A DNA stretch of 60,000 bases from Lineus longissimus (Eukaryota > Nemertea > Pilidiophora > Heteronemertea > Lineidae), in assembly GCF_910592395.1 (NCBI RefSeq), contig NC_088308.1, positions 19,361,501-19,421,500 on the forward strand. The letters are read 5' to 3'. Position 1 is the stretch's first letter; each line of letters begins with the position of its first letter. The translations under genes and the position numbers were made by a program. Positions 12,461-22,949 of the stretch are shown in pieces. Below the pieces are notes generated by a model that saw only the letters and a list, made by a program, of their open reading frames with translations, was not told the origin of the DNA and made no database searches.

Positions 12461-15400
12461 GTTTTGAGTATTTTAAACCTAAAAACTGTTCTACTACAAT
12501 ACTGGAAATTAACTGTTATTCTGTTCACCTTAAAACCACTTTTACTCACCTCAGGCAAAACCTGAACTTTACATGTTTTCACAACATATAAACTTGTGAA
12601 ACCTTAATACGTATCAATATGTATTGACCATATTGTCGTCAGCATCTGATAGACCAAATTTGGAATAATATTGGCATGAATTCTAGTGTTATTTGGTGTG
12701 GGAGGACCCACTGTTCTATCAGAGACCATTATCCTCTCCCTAGGGAACTAAACACTGTATATCTGCTATGCTTTTCCATTCTCAGTCTACTGCCATTGTG
12801 GTTCAAATTAGGTTGAAAATATTCTAAATAGGTGATAATGTTTGGAAAGTATTTACTCTGGCTTAATTAAAATCACAGTATATTCTATCCTCCACTTTCT
12901 TTTAGATGGCATGGCACCAACAAAAATATCATTGCTCATTGACGTTCTAAAGGAAAATTCATAATTCCAGTGACCTTGAAGGCACTCTGAGGCAATGATG
13001 AAGTAATTATACCAATCTCTTTCAACGTCTGTCAGCATATGATCATTGAGGAAGGACTGACATTGAAGAATCACCAGGTTGAAGCAGGAATAGGTGATTA
13101 TCAAAAGGAAGCAGCAGGATAATTGCTACCTCGATCCACGGAAGCAACAGGAGACAAAAATAGCATTGCTTCTCTTCCCTTGCTGATTGAAGGTGGTGGT
13201 TCAGTGTCAAAATGAAGCACTTTAAAGGGAGTCTTCAGACAAGAGCCAGGAGATCCTGTTAAAAGTTACACAAGGTCACCAATAGGGGTCTCTCCCATCT
13301 GACAAACCAAAATGCTATTCATTTCCTATGAATTCTATGCATGATGCAATGAGAGGTGACCTTAGGGTCCAGTCTGGCATCGAAGACACAACTGGTCACT
13401 AATTTTACACTCAATTGGTTGCTGATGGACTTTATTTTCAACGTGTTTTGCCCTTTTCATGATTTCTATGCGAGGCGCGATGAAAGGTGACTTGAGGGCA
13501 AGGTCAAATATCGAACGATGTAAGATGACTACAAGCAGGAAGAATAACTGTTAAATAGCTTCCTACTCAGGAAATATCTAGAAATATCATCGCGTTTGAA
13601 TATCCTGAGGGAGGGTGGGGATAGTGTGGTGGGGATTCTGTTACGTGTTGTGAGTGAGATCGTGGCTGCCGGGCAATTTGGTGGTTAGTGGAGAATACAG
13701 GAGGATAATCAACAGGTAGACGATCTCTCACAATATAACAGTGCTGAAATAAATGGACGCCAATTCTGCAACTGATGTTGCAAACATGTAGGACTGCAAA
13801 AATAAAGGGGTTTGCTTATATGTAACCTTTTCACAGCCAGTCGTGACTGCCTGCAGTTTCTGTCACCTCAGTTAAGAATAATTGAATGTTTTAATAAAAA
13901 AATATACTAGATTGATTATGATGTGGTATTCTATCAATGTTACTGAATTTAACCTGTCATTATTCAAAGCTTTCATATTTCAAGTTGACATTATTTGCGT
14001 GGTGTTGACTACTGCCTCATTATAAAAATCAATAGATTTTCTGTTAAAAAGGTTTCCTGACAGTACATCACATTCCATAAATAGACAATTTAAATGGAAA
14101 TTTCAGCCTTGTTGTTGTCGAGCAGACTTGTATGACTGTCGCGTGGCTGTAATTATATCTGCCTGCAAATAGCCAGAAACTTTTGTGTGGCTTCCAAGTT
14201 TAGATGATTTGGCCTAAAAATAGACCATAAACAGGTTAGAGGTCTCCGTTGTGTCGTTAAAGGAGGGAGAATGGATGTTACTTAGGAGGAGTACACTTAC
14301 CACGTGCATATTATGGTATCGTTGACTGGACTGGAAGGTGATTGCTTGCCCGACAGATGCCGGAACTGAAAGGGATTTTGGTTCATAGAATGAGTGATGG
14401 TTGTTTAAAGGAATTTATATGATAGCTTACCAGCAGTTCTTGGTGGTCAAATCAAGGCCGCTGAGAGAAAATGCTGACTCAAACCCATATCGCTGAGTGG
14501 CAGAGTGTACCAGGATGACATAAATCAGCTTTGGACCTTCCCTTTCCCTGGAGATGACCCCAAAATACTCCAGTCGTGTACATCACCAGGAAGCTCATCG
14601 AACTACTCATCTCTTCCTTGTTATGATCACACTGCAGCATCCATTTACTATCGACCCATCTGCCAGATTGATGAAACCATACCAAAGCATATTAAGACGA
14701 ATAATGATTTTCATTTGGTTGTCATTCATTGGGATGGTATTCATAGATCGATCCATCTGGTGACAAACCTGTCGTATGCATTCCTCCTCAAGTCTTTGTA
14801 TCACAATGAGGGCCAGAAGCGCATGTTAAACACCCTCTTGTAAAAGCTGACTCTAAAGAACGACTGGGAAGCTGGCAAATACCGACAATGTCAGGTGGAA
14901 CCAAACCCATACCTAAGCTTTTGGAAGCGGTTGCGTTTAATTTAACAGAAGTCTCATCTACTCATCTGAACTCTTATTTACTCAATGCTGCAGTCTGAGA
15001 ATGTAGGATGTTGGTGCAAATGAACTGCCCTGCCCTCTACATGTACACAGGCGATGACCTGCCCCCTTTACTATTTTCTGTTTGACATTTCCATAGCCCA
15101 GGATTGACTAAGATCTATTTCACCAAGATTCAACCTGACACTGCTAATTTCAAAGAGATATCAATTTTACCCTCAATTTCCATTTTCTGATGGAGTAGGA
15201 AGTGCAACCCCCCATCCCCCACCCCACCCACCCTTCAGAGGCATTATATCCAGTTCTCAGTAAATGTTATTTGTTTTCCAACCTTGTGCCAGGACAGACA
15301 ACCTTATTAAACGTCTGCCATCCCCATCCTTAGATCAGAAGAACTCATGATTATTTTGTTGTCCAATTAATGAGGCAAGCAATTACTGAGGCCGTCACAA

Positions 15401-15722
15401 AGGAGGGATGCTAATCTTAGTACTCTCCCCAGTCCCCCTACTGAGGGTGTGAAAGGCATGGAAGGGTAATCCTCTCTTTGTGGTCATAAGCTGGGCTTGG
15501 GTATCATATTGGTCTAGATTAGGATGACCTTCACACTCCCATCTTCTCTGTCTTGAGAAACAAACCACATGGGGAGCTATTTTCTGGGTTTTTTTCTTTG
15601 GTTAGGACACACCTTTTGTCTGGGGGCCTGGAAGACAAGCTTTTGAGATTAAATAGATATCTATTTGTACAGTGTGTTCCATTTGTGCTAACTTGTAATC
15701 AACATGTTTTCGTTTGCCTTCA
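12461..15722. other. Unassigned non-coding stretch
   Basis: About 3.3 kb without a gene I can support. An open frame at about 14505-14843 (+) overlaps similar frames on the other strand and has no recognisable domain. GC-rich runs near 15210-15235 are low complexity. Confidence 0.45.
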
Positions 15723-15736
15723 CCCCCCCCCCCCCC
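15723..15736. repeat. Poly(C) run
   Basis: Fourteen consecutive C residues, flanked by CA and ACCT. Confidence 0.95.
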
Positions 15737-16719
15737 ACCTGTAGAATAAAAGTATAAAAATACATACTTGATATCTCTCATAATTGATCATCTTCCTGTA
15801 GCTTTCTGGAGCAGCGCATCTTTTTAGGAAGGTAGGTCAAGATGGCGTCAATAGTCAGAAATTTAACACTCCTTGCAAAAAATGTTCTGCCTTTCAAGAA
15901 ATAAAAGATGAGTTCTCTGGAAAATCAAACAAAGATACTAGATATAAGGTCAACATCAATTCTTTGCACTTCTCTAGAATTAATTAAGCAATACAAGAAA
16001 TTACCCCTCAAAAAATGGACTTTCCACTATCGCAATATTGTATCTTGGTATTATGCGAATCCTTTCTGATTCCATAGAACTACATGCAGCCCCTGATAGT
16101 GTTGCAAGTCTAATCTGTTCAAATCATTGATTGTCCTCAGCTAGATCAACAATTTCTTGCAAAGATGACATTTTGGTAAGATATAAACATGGTTTATCCA
16201 ATCCTCAAAACAACCATTTCTTTGGCACACCAGGTACATTCACCAGCAGTAAAGTACTACGCAACACAATAACAAGCAGATACTTTTAATTGGTGACGAA
16301 AGACATTCTATAAAACTTGCTTAACAGTAGAACCTCATTACTCAGGACCATTAGTGTCCTGATTACCGAGGTCAAAATATATTGGAACACCCATTTGGTA
16401 TTCAATATGAAAAGTACTCCATCTTTTTTGTGTCACCTAGTATGTGTATTAAGGGTTCTTATTATTACCATGATTGTTGGCTGATATTTGTTTGTTGCAT
16501 CAGCATCACTTCCATAGAATTGCTAGGGTTTCTTGGAAAGTGCCTCGTCTGCTTGAGACCAGACTGATTGAGCACACTGTTCCATGTTATTGTTTTCCAT
16601 GCTGCGCCTTACAATATGATTATAGCGGAACATATTACCCGGTATGTTCTTTTTTGAACTTGTGCAGCCTCTGTTTTCAGTAGAAGCAATAATAGTATCA
16701 TTTCTATGATCAAATTTCC
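15737..16719. other. Unassigned stretch
   Basis: No gene, RNA or repeat with a visible boundary. Reading frames are short and overlapping. Confidence 0.45.
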
Positions 16720-17363
16720 TTTTTAGCTCACCTCTGGGGAGCTCATACGATACCATGGCGTCCGTCGTCGTGCGTAGTATTCAATGGAATCAAAACTGGT
16801 GGAACTAGCCAGAAACTGTTATCCCCATATCCCTGCAAATGACATGCATTAGGCCAGAGTCCTCTATTAAAACATGTGTACATTACGTGTACATTGTTGT
16901 GCATAGGTTTTGGTGAAAAAAGTACTCATTGGACCAATCAATCTGCACAAAATTTTATACGTGTCAAGAAGAACCCTTTGCCAATAGCATAATAAAGTTT
17001 TAAAAAATTCCAATACCGATTGCCTGAGAAAAAAAGATTTCCGTACACCATATCCATCAAAACGTCACTGGCGCATTGATATGGCCCTGTCAAAGTACAA
17101 GTTCTAAACTGACCAGTGAGACCACATTTTCTTAAATATATTATCAAAAAGCATATTTCTGTGATGGCCTGACTCTGTAGATTAAGAATCAACCACAGAT
17201 TGAGAATTAATTCCACTTTGGTCCATCCCAGCCATGTATTTACCACAACTTCACATTTTGATAAGCTCTATGTGACTGTGCCACACTTCCGGTCGTGGAT
17301 GAATACAGGTCTCTGCCCATTACATTACCCGAGGTGAGCACATGATCCCTGGACCATTGCATG
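16720..17363 (+). mobile_element. Dispersed GCTCACC/GGTGAGC repeat family, copy b
   Basis: It starts TTTTTAGCTCACCTC, followed by ATACGATACCATGGCGTCCG, the same start as copy d read in reverse. Near 16778 it shares an ATTCAATGGAATCAAAACTG block with copy e (near 43348). It ends CCCGAGGTGAGCACATG plus TCCCTGGACCATT, the common right end. Terminal GCTCACCTC and GAGGTGAGC form a 9-bp inverted pair. No coding capacity is seen. Confidence 0.7.
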
Positions 17364-18017
17364 TATCTATCACTGCGCTCCAAAATTTTCAACATCATAG
17401 CGTCGCTCATGATTGCCCTGAAAATCCATCTTAAAATGACACAAATGATATATTGTTATAATTGATATCTAGACATGTCAAAAACAATAAAACACTGTAA
17501 ATGTAGTTGTTGATGTCGTACAGATGCTGCATGCAAAAATCAGCTCAAAATTCCAACTGCTTCATGGTTTTTCAAAAATTTGGTAAATTTTTGCAAAATT
17601 CTGCCATCAAACTCTAAAAGGGGCCTTGGATCCAGGCCCCATATGACCATCCATGAGCATGAATGTATAGGACTAAAAAGCCTATTAGACCTGGGTACAA
17701 GGTATTTTTAAAGTGCTCTGCATCCGCAAACTGTGCGTGATATAACATTGAAAATGCGGGATATTAATGATAGATACATAATTTGATAGACGTTAAAGTG
17801 AAATTTTTATATCAATGCTAGTTTGGCAGTATTTCTTCAAAATATCACGAAAACGATATTCCCTCTCAATCAACAGAACTTTGATGTTTTCACCCGATAT
17901 CTTGGTTTTCAGAAATTTTTTTGATAATTTTAGAACATGTCCAAGTTGTCATTTCCGTGATATTTAGAAGAATAAACGGTTAATTAGCATTGATATCGAT
18001 ATTTCTCTATAGCATCA
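17364..18017. other. Unassigned AT-rich stretch between repeat copies
   Basis: No gene is seen. It lies between copies b and c of the dispersed family and could be unrelated host DNA or a diverged internal part. Confidence 0.4.
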
Positions 18018-18262
18018 GTCAGATTATTGTTCACCAAATCACCGCTAGGTGGCACGTTTCATTTCTATTTGAGCTAGAAGGTTTTCTACCCCCCAAAAAA
18101 AATTTCCTGCTCAGACAGGCGGCCATCTTGAAAATTTAACAAAGTTGGATTGCAACCAAATTTCATGTGATGGTATATCTATGTACCCTCTATAACATCC
18201 TTGATTTTCAGTAAAATCCATTGACCAATTTGGCCGCCAGGCCTCATCTTGAAAATTAAGTG
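18018..18262 (+). mobile_element. Dispersed repeat family, partial copy c
   Basis: Matches the interior of copy e (from about 42757). It shares GGTGGCACGTTTC, TATTTGAGCTAGAAGGTT and two units carrying a GGCCGCCAGG or GGCGGCCATCTTGAAAA core. Neither terminal motif is present, so it is a fragment. Confidence 0.6.
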
Positions 18263-21225
18263 CCCTGCAGAGCCAACACTGAAGAAGAAGGTCTTGCGGT
18301 GAGAGGGCAGAAAAAGATCTTTCTACCCCCACATCCTGTGAAAGAATCGTCGAAGTAGGCTTGCTGCTCATTAGGTTCTTTATAGAACTCAAAGGTCAGA
18401 TATTCACCTCGCCAAAAGAACACATCTTCTGTTAAGGAGGCTTCTTGTTGTTGTGATGAAATCTGATGAGCCGATTTTTGTCCCGCAGTCTTTCAATCAA
18501 CTAATGGATGTTATGGAACCGTGAAATCCCTGAAACCACCAACTCGTCATCATCTCTTGACCATAGCATCTACCTGGGCAAAGGTCAAAGGTCTTTTAAG
18601 CGGTGCTAAACAATTCTTGTCTCAGGAGTGCTTTATGTCATTGTCAAGGACTATAGTGTATTGCTGGTTGGTTAAAGGGAGTTAAAAGGCAGGAACCAGA
18701 TACGTTGTTACACAACGTAGTCAGAGAGGACTCTCCTATCTCACAGTGCATCATAGCTATTCGTGCTTGTATGAAGAATATATCATTGTAAGGAACACAA
18801 CCCAGGCCATTAACTGTGTATAATAGTCACCAGATGACTTCTGAACAGACTCCTCCTAGCTCCTGTGACATGTAGAGTTATCTTTATAGGAGTTCCCCAA
18901 CCCGGCCACCTGTAGCACTTCCGCAGCTTCTGTTACATCCAACATGGCGAGACTAAACAACCGTTTATAGTTGCCTCTTGAATTATGTGGGACTAGGTTT
19001 ATACTTCTGGCTTTCTAATTGACAGCAGGGAAAGATTGGTAAGGCAAATGCTAGCTCTTCACTCTCGGCTGAAGAATATGGTCATGTATCAGTTCTCCAC
19101 TCTGTTGTCTTCTGGTGTTCAGGGTCAGTATTTAGTCCGTCTCTTTAAAGGCCTACTCCTATCGTTCAAACGTTTTGAAATTGAACTCCAACTTAAAACA
19201 TTCAAATTTTCTAAAATATGTACTGAATATAAATTTCAACTATGCCGTTGTGTAAACTGATATGTATACATACTTGAAAACGCTACGTAAGATGATTGAA
19301 ATAATCTTTATGTTTAAAGTTTTGATAAATTTGAAAAGCTAAATTAAAATTGCCATCACTCCCACACGTCATAGAATGTCATCTCTCCCCATATATCTAT
19401 TTTGATCTCGCAAAGTTATTTCCAGCCACGAATTTAAGCCTCTGAAGAAAAAACGGATTCAATTCCTCACTTCATGTCAATGGAAAGTAAGCCATCGAAT
19501 TCCTAATTAATAAACTGTGGATTTTCTGTAGAAATATAATGAGGGTGAGAAATTAATAACCTCATCACCCCGGGCTACTGGTACCTGACAGTTCTGTCAG
19601 GATCCAACAAAGAAAATGTGAGCAGCAACTTTTTTGATTGTGAGCATCGACTACCCTGATGATCAACTTGGTAAAGAATGAGAAATGTCAGAGGTGGTTG
19701 GTGATGATAGGAACGTGATATGTTCTTTATTGGATTAACCCCTAAGGAATACTAAGAGGTCTGATTTGGTTGCTCTCCAGTTGAAGGTGTGGTGTTGGAT
19801 GTAGGAGTCACCAGAGATGGTCCAGTTTGTTGTTTTCAACCATAGCTGAGAGGGGGACCTTATAGTGTGTAGCCACTGGAATATCTGGCTCAGTTTTCTC
19901 CTTGACAGCTTGACAGCTATTCATGATATAAGTGGGAACGTCAGCAAAAGATATACACCAGCTGTAACAAGGAATGGTAATAATGTACGTTATTTCTGTC
20001 CTGGTAGTATCTTCTATGGTTAGATTTATTGCAGCTCTCATATATGCCGAGATATCATACGATCATGATGAGATTGTATCCATTCATACCTACACTATTG
20101 TTTAGATGCCTAGATAATGATCATCCAGGTCTGGTGTCTTTATTTCCCCTTTATGCATCGAAAGTGAAAGACATTTCGATCCAGTTGCCCATCCTCCATA
20201 CATCCGTTAAGTTACAGCTGTGTTGCTCGGGCCTGGATTGCAGCACATGTCCAACCAGACCATATCCAGATCATATGATATGTTCAGTGCCTAGTAAGCA
20301 AGACAATTGATAAATTGAAATGTCTGTCGTGTGGGAGGTTTAGCCATTTCATGGGAAATCAAATTCCGATTCACATTTTCAATGTTCACTGTGGTAATTC
20401 ACAATTATGAATATTTTGAAATCTGCTGGCAAAGCCATATGGTACCAGTCAGACACTTAAACCAGCTTGCATGTGAGTTGGCATATGTAAGCTGGTTGTT
20501 TGAGCCACGCCCCACCTCACCCTCCCCCTCAGTTACACACTCGTTGTACACCTTTTTTCCATCCTTTCCGAGGTCTACAGAAAGTAGATGGATGGTCCCT
20601 TCCTGCGACATTTCCATTGTAAAACATTTGTAGCCCTTGTTGTTGGCTGTAATTGTTGGTCCCTGGATCTAGTAATGAGAGATGCATGCAGTGATGCTGT
20701 CGTTGTAAGACAGGGAAATAAGACATGTTGTTCATGATCATGATATAAAAAGAGATTGTTCCATATGTCATCTAAGGTTTCATCTTGGTACTATAGCTTT
20801 TGATTGTGTGTTTAATAGAGTGCTGGTGAGCTGATCTTCTCGTGGCTTGCCTGAAGCAACATTTGACTGCCGACTAAAAATCGTTCAAACAGTAGGCCTC
20901 TCATCTTTATTTTCACTACAGAATGTATGTGATGTGTACAATATGTATACCACATAATATACGAATTGATTGGTTCCATTGATTCTATACCGGTAGATTT
21001 ATCTAATCATAGGAGACGTCAAATAAATCATGCAGCCCACGATATACTGGTGGTTATTGATAAGGCTTGACTCTCCTTTATATGGGCTGATTGGATAACA
21101 CATCTGTTGGAGGGATTCTTTTTATACTGATCATATGATTCATAACAGAATTATAGGGATGAAATCACAAGTCACATGTAAGACATTGAGATTGGGTGAT
21201 ATGAGAATAAGACTAGTAACACTAT
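18263..21225. other. Unassigned non-coding stretch
   Basis: About 3 kb without a supported gene. A sequence AGGTCAAAGGTCT at 18582-18594 matches a direct-repeat-1 nuclear-receptor site, but one short match in a genome of this size proves nothing. Confidence 0.4.
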
Positions 21226-21615
21226 AGCCGCACGTACACCACCTGAAAATGGACCACCAATCTTGGTTCGCGAACCAATGCCGCACCATTGAAAATCCAC
21301 CTAGCGCGTACACCAGCGCTGCAGCTAGTTATAAAATCCGGCAACAGATGGCTCGCAAACAATAAGCAGAAAGCGCCATTTCGAAAGCGCCGCCTGGAGC
21401 CGAACCATCTAACTAGCTAATTGCCGATCCATTTGCGCGTACACCACGACAAAGCCGAGCTTTTAACAAGCCGGGCGAATTTGGACCATCAAGCTTGGTG
21501 GGACAAATTTGCCCGGCAATTTGTATCGGCAATGGATTGCCGAACCAATTTGTCGCGGCAATGTGGTGGTGTACGTGCAATTGGTCCACCAATATTTCGT
21601 GGTGTAAGCGCAGCT
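21226..21615. mobile_element. Fold-back (MITE-like) element
   Basis: The ends are imperfect inverted repeats: AGCCGCACGTACACCAC on the left and, read in reverse complement, AGCTGCGCTTACACCAC on the right. A second inverted pair of 14 exact bases, GCACGTACACCACC, lies at 21230-21243 and 21565-21578. Inside, GCCGGGCGAATTTGG near 21470 pairs with CAAATTTGCCCGGC near 21512. The element is GC-richer than its flanks. No target-site duplication is evident and no transposase is encoded. Confidence 0.6.
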
Positions 21616-22465
21616 TTTGACTTTACTGCTGTACCAAAAGGCCTTGTGTAAACGTACACCAGGTGTTAAATAAAAGTATCAACAAGACTTTGTTCACATC
21701 ACCCACTTTCTCATACTCATCTTTGCAACCTGTTGGTACTAGCATCAGAGTTACTTTGAAAGAGAAACCTCTCTTGTGACTTCCATTCATATTTACCAAG
21801 TAAAGCTTTCTTTTGATAAAAACAAACTTGTGAAAAATTGTGAGGTAGACACAAGTTTAAAAAAATGTCAATCTTTGCCACCATGAAAATAGTAATCTTG
21901 CTAATTCTTACCCTCAATCTGAATATCGCTTATACACACTGCTGATATCAACTATATCAATGATGATCAAGCCCAAGGCATTTCCGCTGGATTATAAATT
22001 CCATGGCCATCTTGTGGGTGGAGATGGCGGCTAATGTGACCTTTGATATGCCTTGAATGTAATTCTTTCCTTAAGAAATTCCAACAACCAACAATATCGG
22101 TTAGTTCAAGAATTGATCTGCTGTCTTGCAGAATTTGAAGAACTTCATCATATCATGGTAATGGTGAATGTTTGTGGGTATGATGGCCTTTACAATGGCC
22201 GAATTCTCTTTCAGTGTAAAACCAATATCACTGAAGAAAAAAAAGTGGCTATCTTCACATAATATGTGACTAAATGTCTAATAAAGCTGTTTGTCATGGT
22301 CATTCATGTATTTTGTTTCATCTTTCTTTCTGGTTCCCCGTGACTTATAGACAATTAGTAGTAAATGAATCAAGATACAGAAGGAATGTCTGATACCCTT
22401 AGGAAATCTGTTGTATTTACCGATGCTCTTGACGACTACAACATCATTCTGATACACAAAACGAT
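21616..22465. other. Left host flank of the DIRS element
   Basis: No supported gene. An ATG frame starting at 22365 runs into the transposon and is not evidence of a host gene. Confidence 0.45.
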
Positions 22466-22483
22466 CATTTTGTGTCATTCAAA

Positions 22484-22654
22484 CTTACCTATGGAACACT
22501 TTTGCATGTTACTCCATTTGGGCTCAAACACAAGAGTATCCCTTTAATTTTCTAAAGGGAGAACTGAGTTAACAGCTCGGCCGCCAGGCGGCGCCCTGAC
22601 CGATCCCGCGAGATCGCGCCGATCTCATGCCGCCATATTCAGTCTTTACTCTTG
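22484..22654 (+). repeat. DIRS left inverted terminal repeat
   Basis: 171 bases from CTTACCTATGG to TTTACTCTTG are the reverse complement of 28808-28978 with one mismatch (C at 22640 in the left copy). An 18-base left tail (22466-22483) continues to the element end with weaker match. The repeat includes the palindromic GGCCGCCAGGCGGC. Confidence 0.93.
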
Positions 22655-22949
22655 TGCTTCTACGAAGCACATCGTTTTTTCAAAGCTGCCGTGAATTCGA
22701 TTTAAAACCAAATTCAACCAGCCAAGTCTAGACGATTTTTGGGTTCATTCACCTACGGAGTAGACCGCCAAACTAATCTTGGCATTAGTATTGTCCAGTC
22801 TATTTAATTATAGACATTTTCTTAGCTAGCTTAGTCGACCCGGCTCCATTATTTTGATCTTGGTAGGGTAGAGTTAAGTAGGCTATTCTCCGCTCTATTG
22901 TAATGAACAAGACTCAGATCCATTGCAATAGTGTTTAATTCAAGTAGGC
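22655..22949 (+). other. DIRS 5' leader
   Basis: Untranslated leader between the left terminal repeat and the first ORF. An in-frame TAG at 22929-22931 shows that ORF1 cannot start further upstream in its frame. No promoter motif can be assigned confidently. Confidence 0.5.

Noticed and set aside
14505-14843. 112-codon frame overlapping similar frames on both strands
   Set aside because: Three overlapping frames of similar length in the same place suggest chance; no domain is recognised.
18582-18594. AGGTCAAAGGTCT, a perfect direct-repeat-1 nuclear-receptor site
   Set aside because: A single 13-base match is expected by chance in such a genome and no gene is nearby.
22365-22547. ATG frame crossing the DIRS left boundary
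   Set aside because: It runs from host DNA into the transposon, so it cannot be an original gene as it stands.
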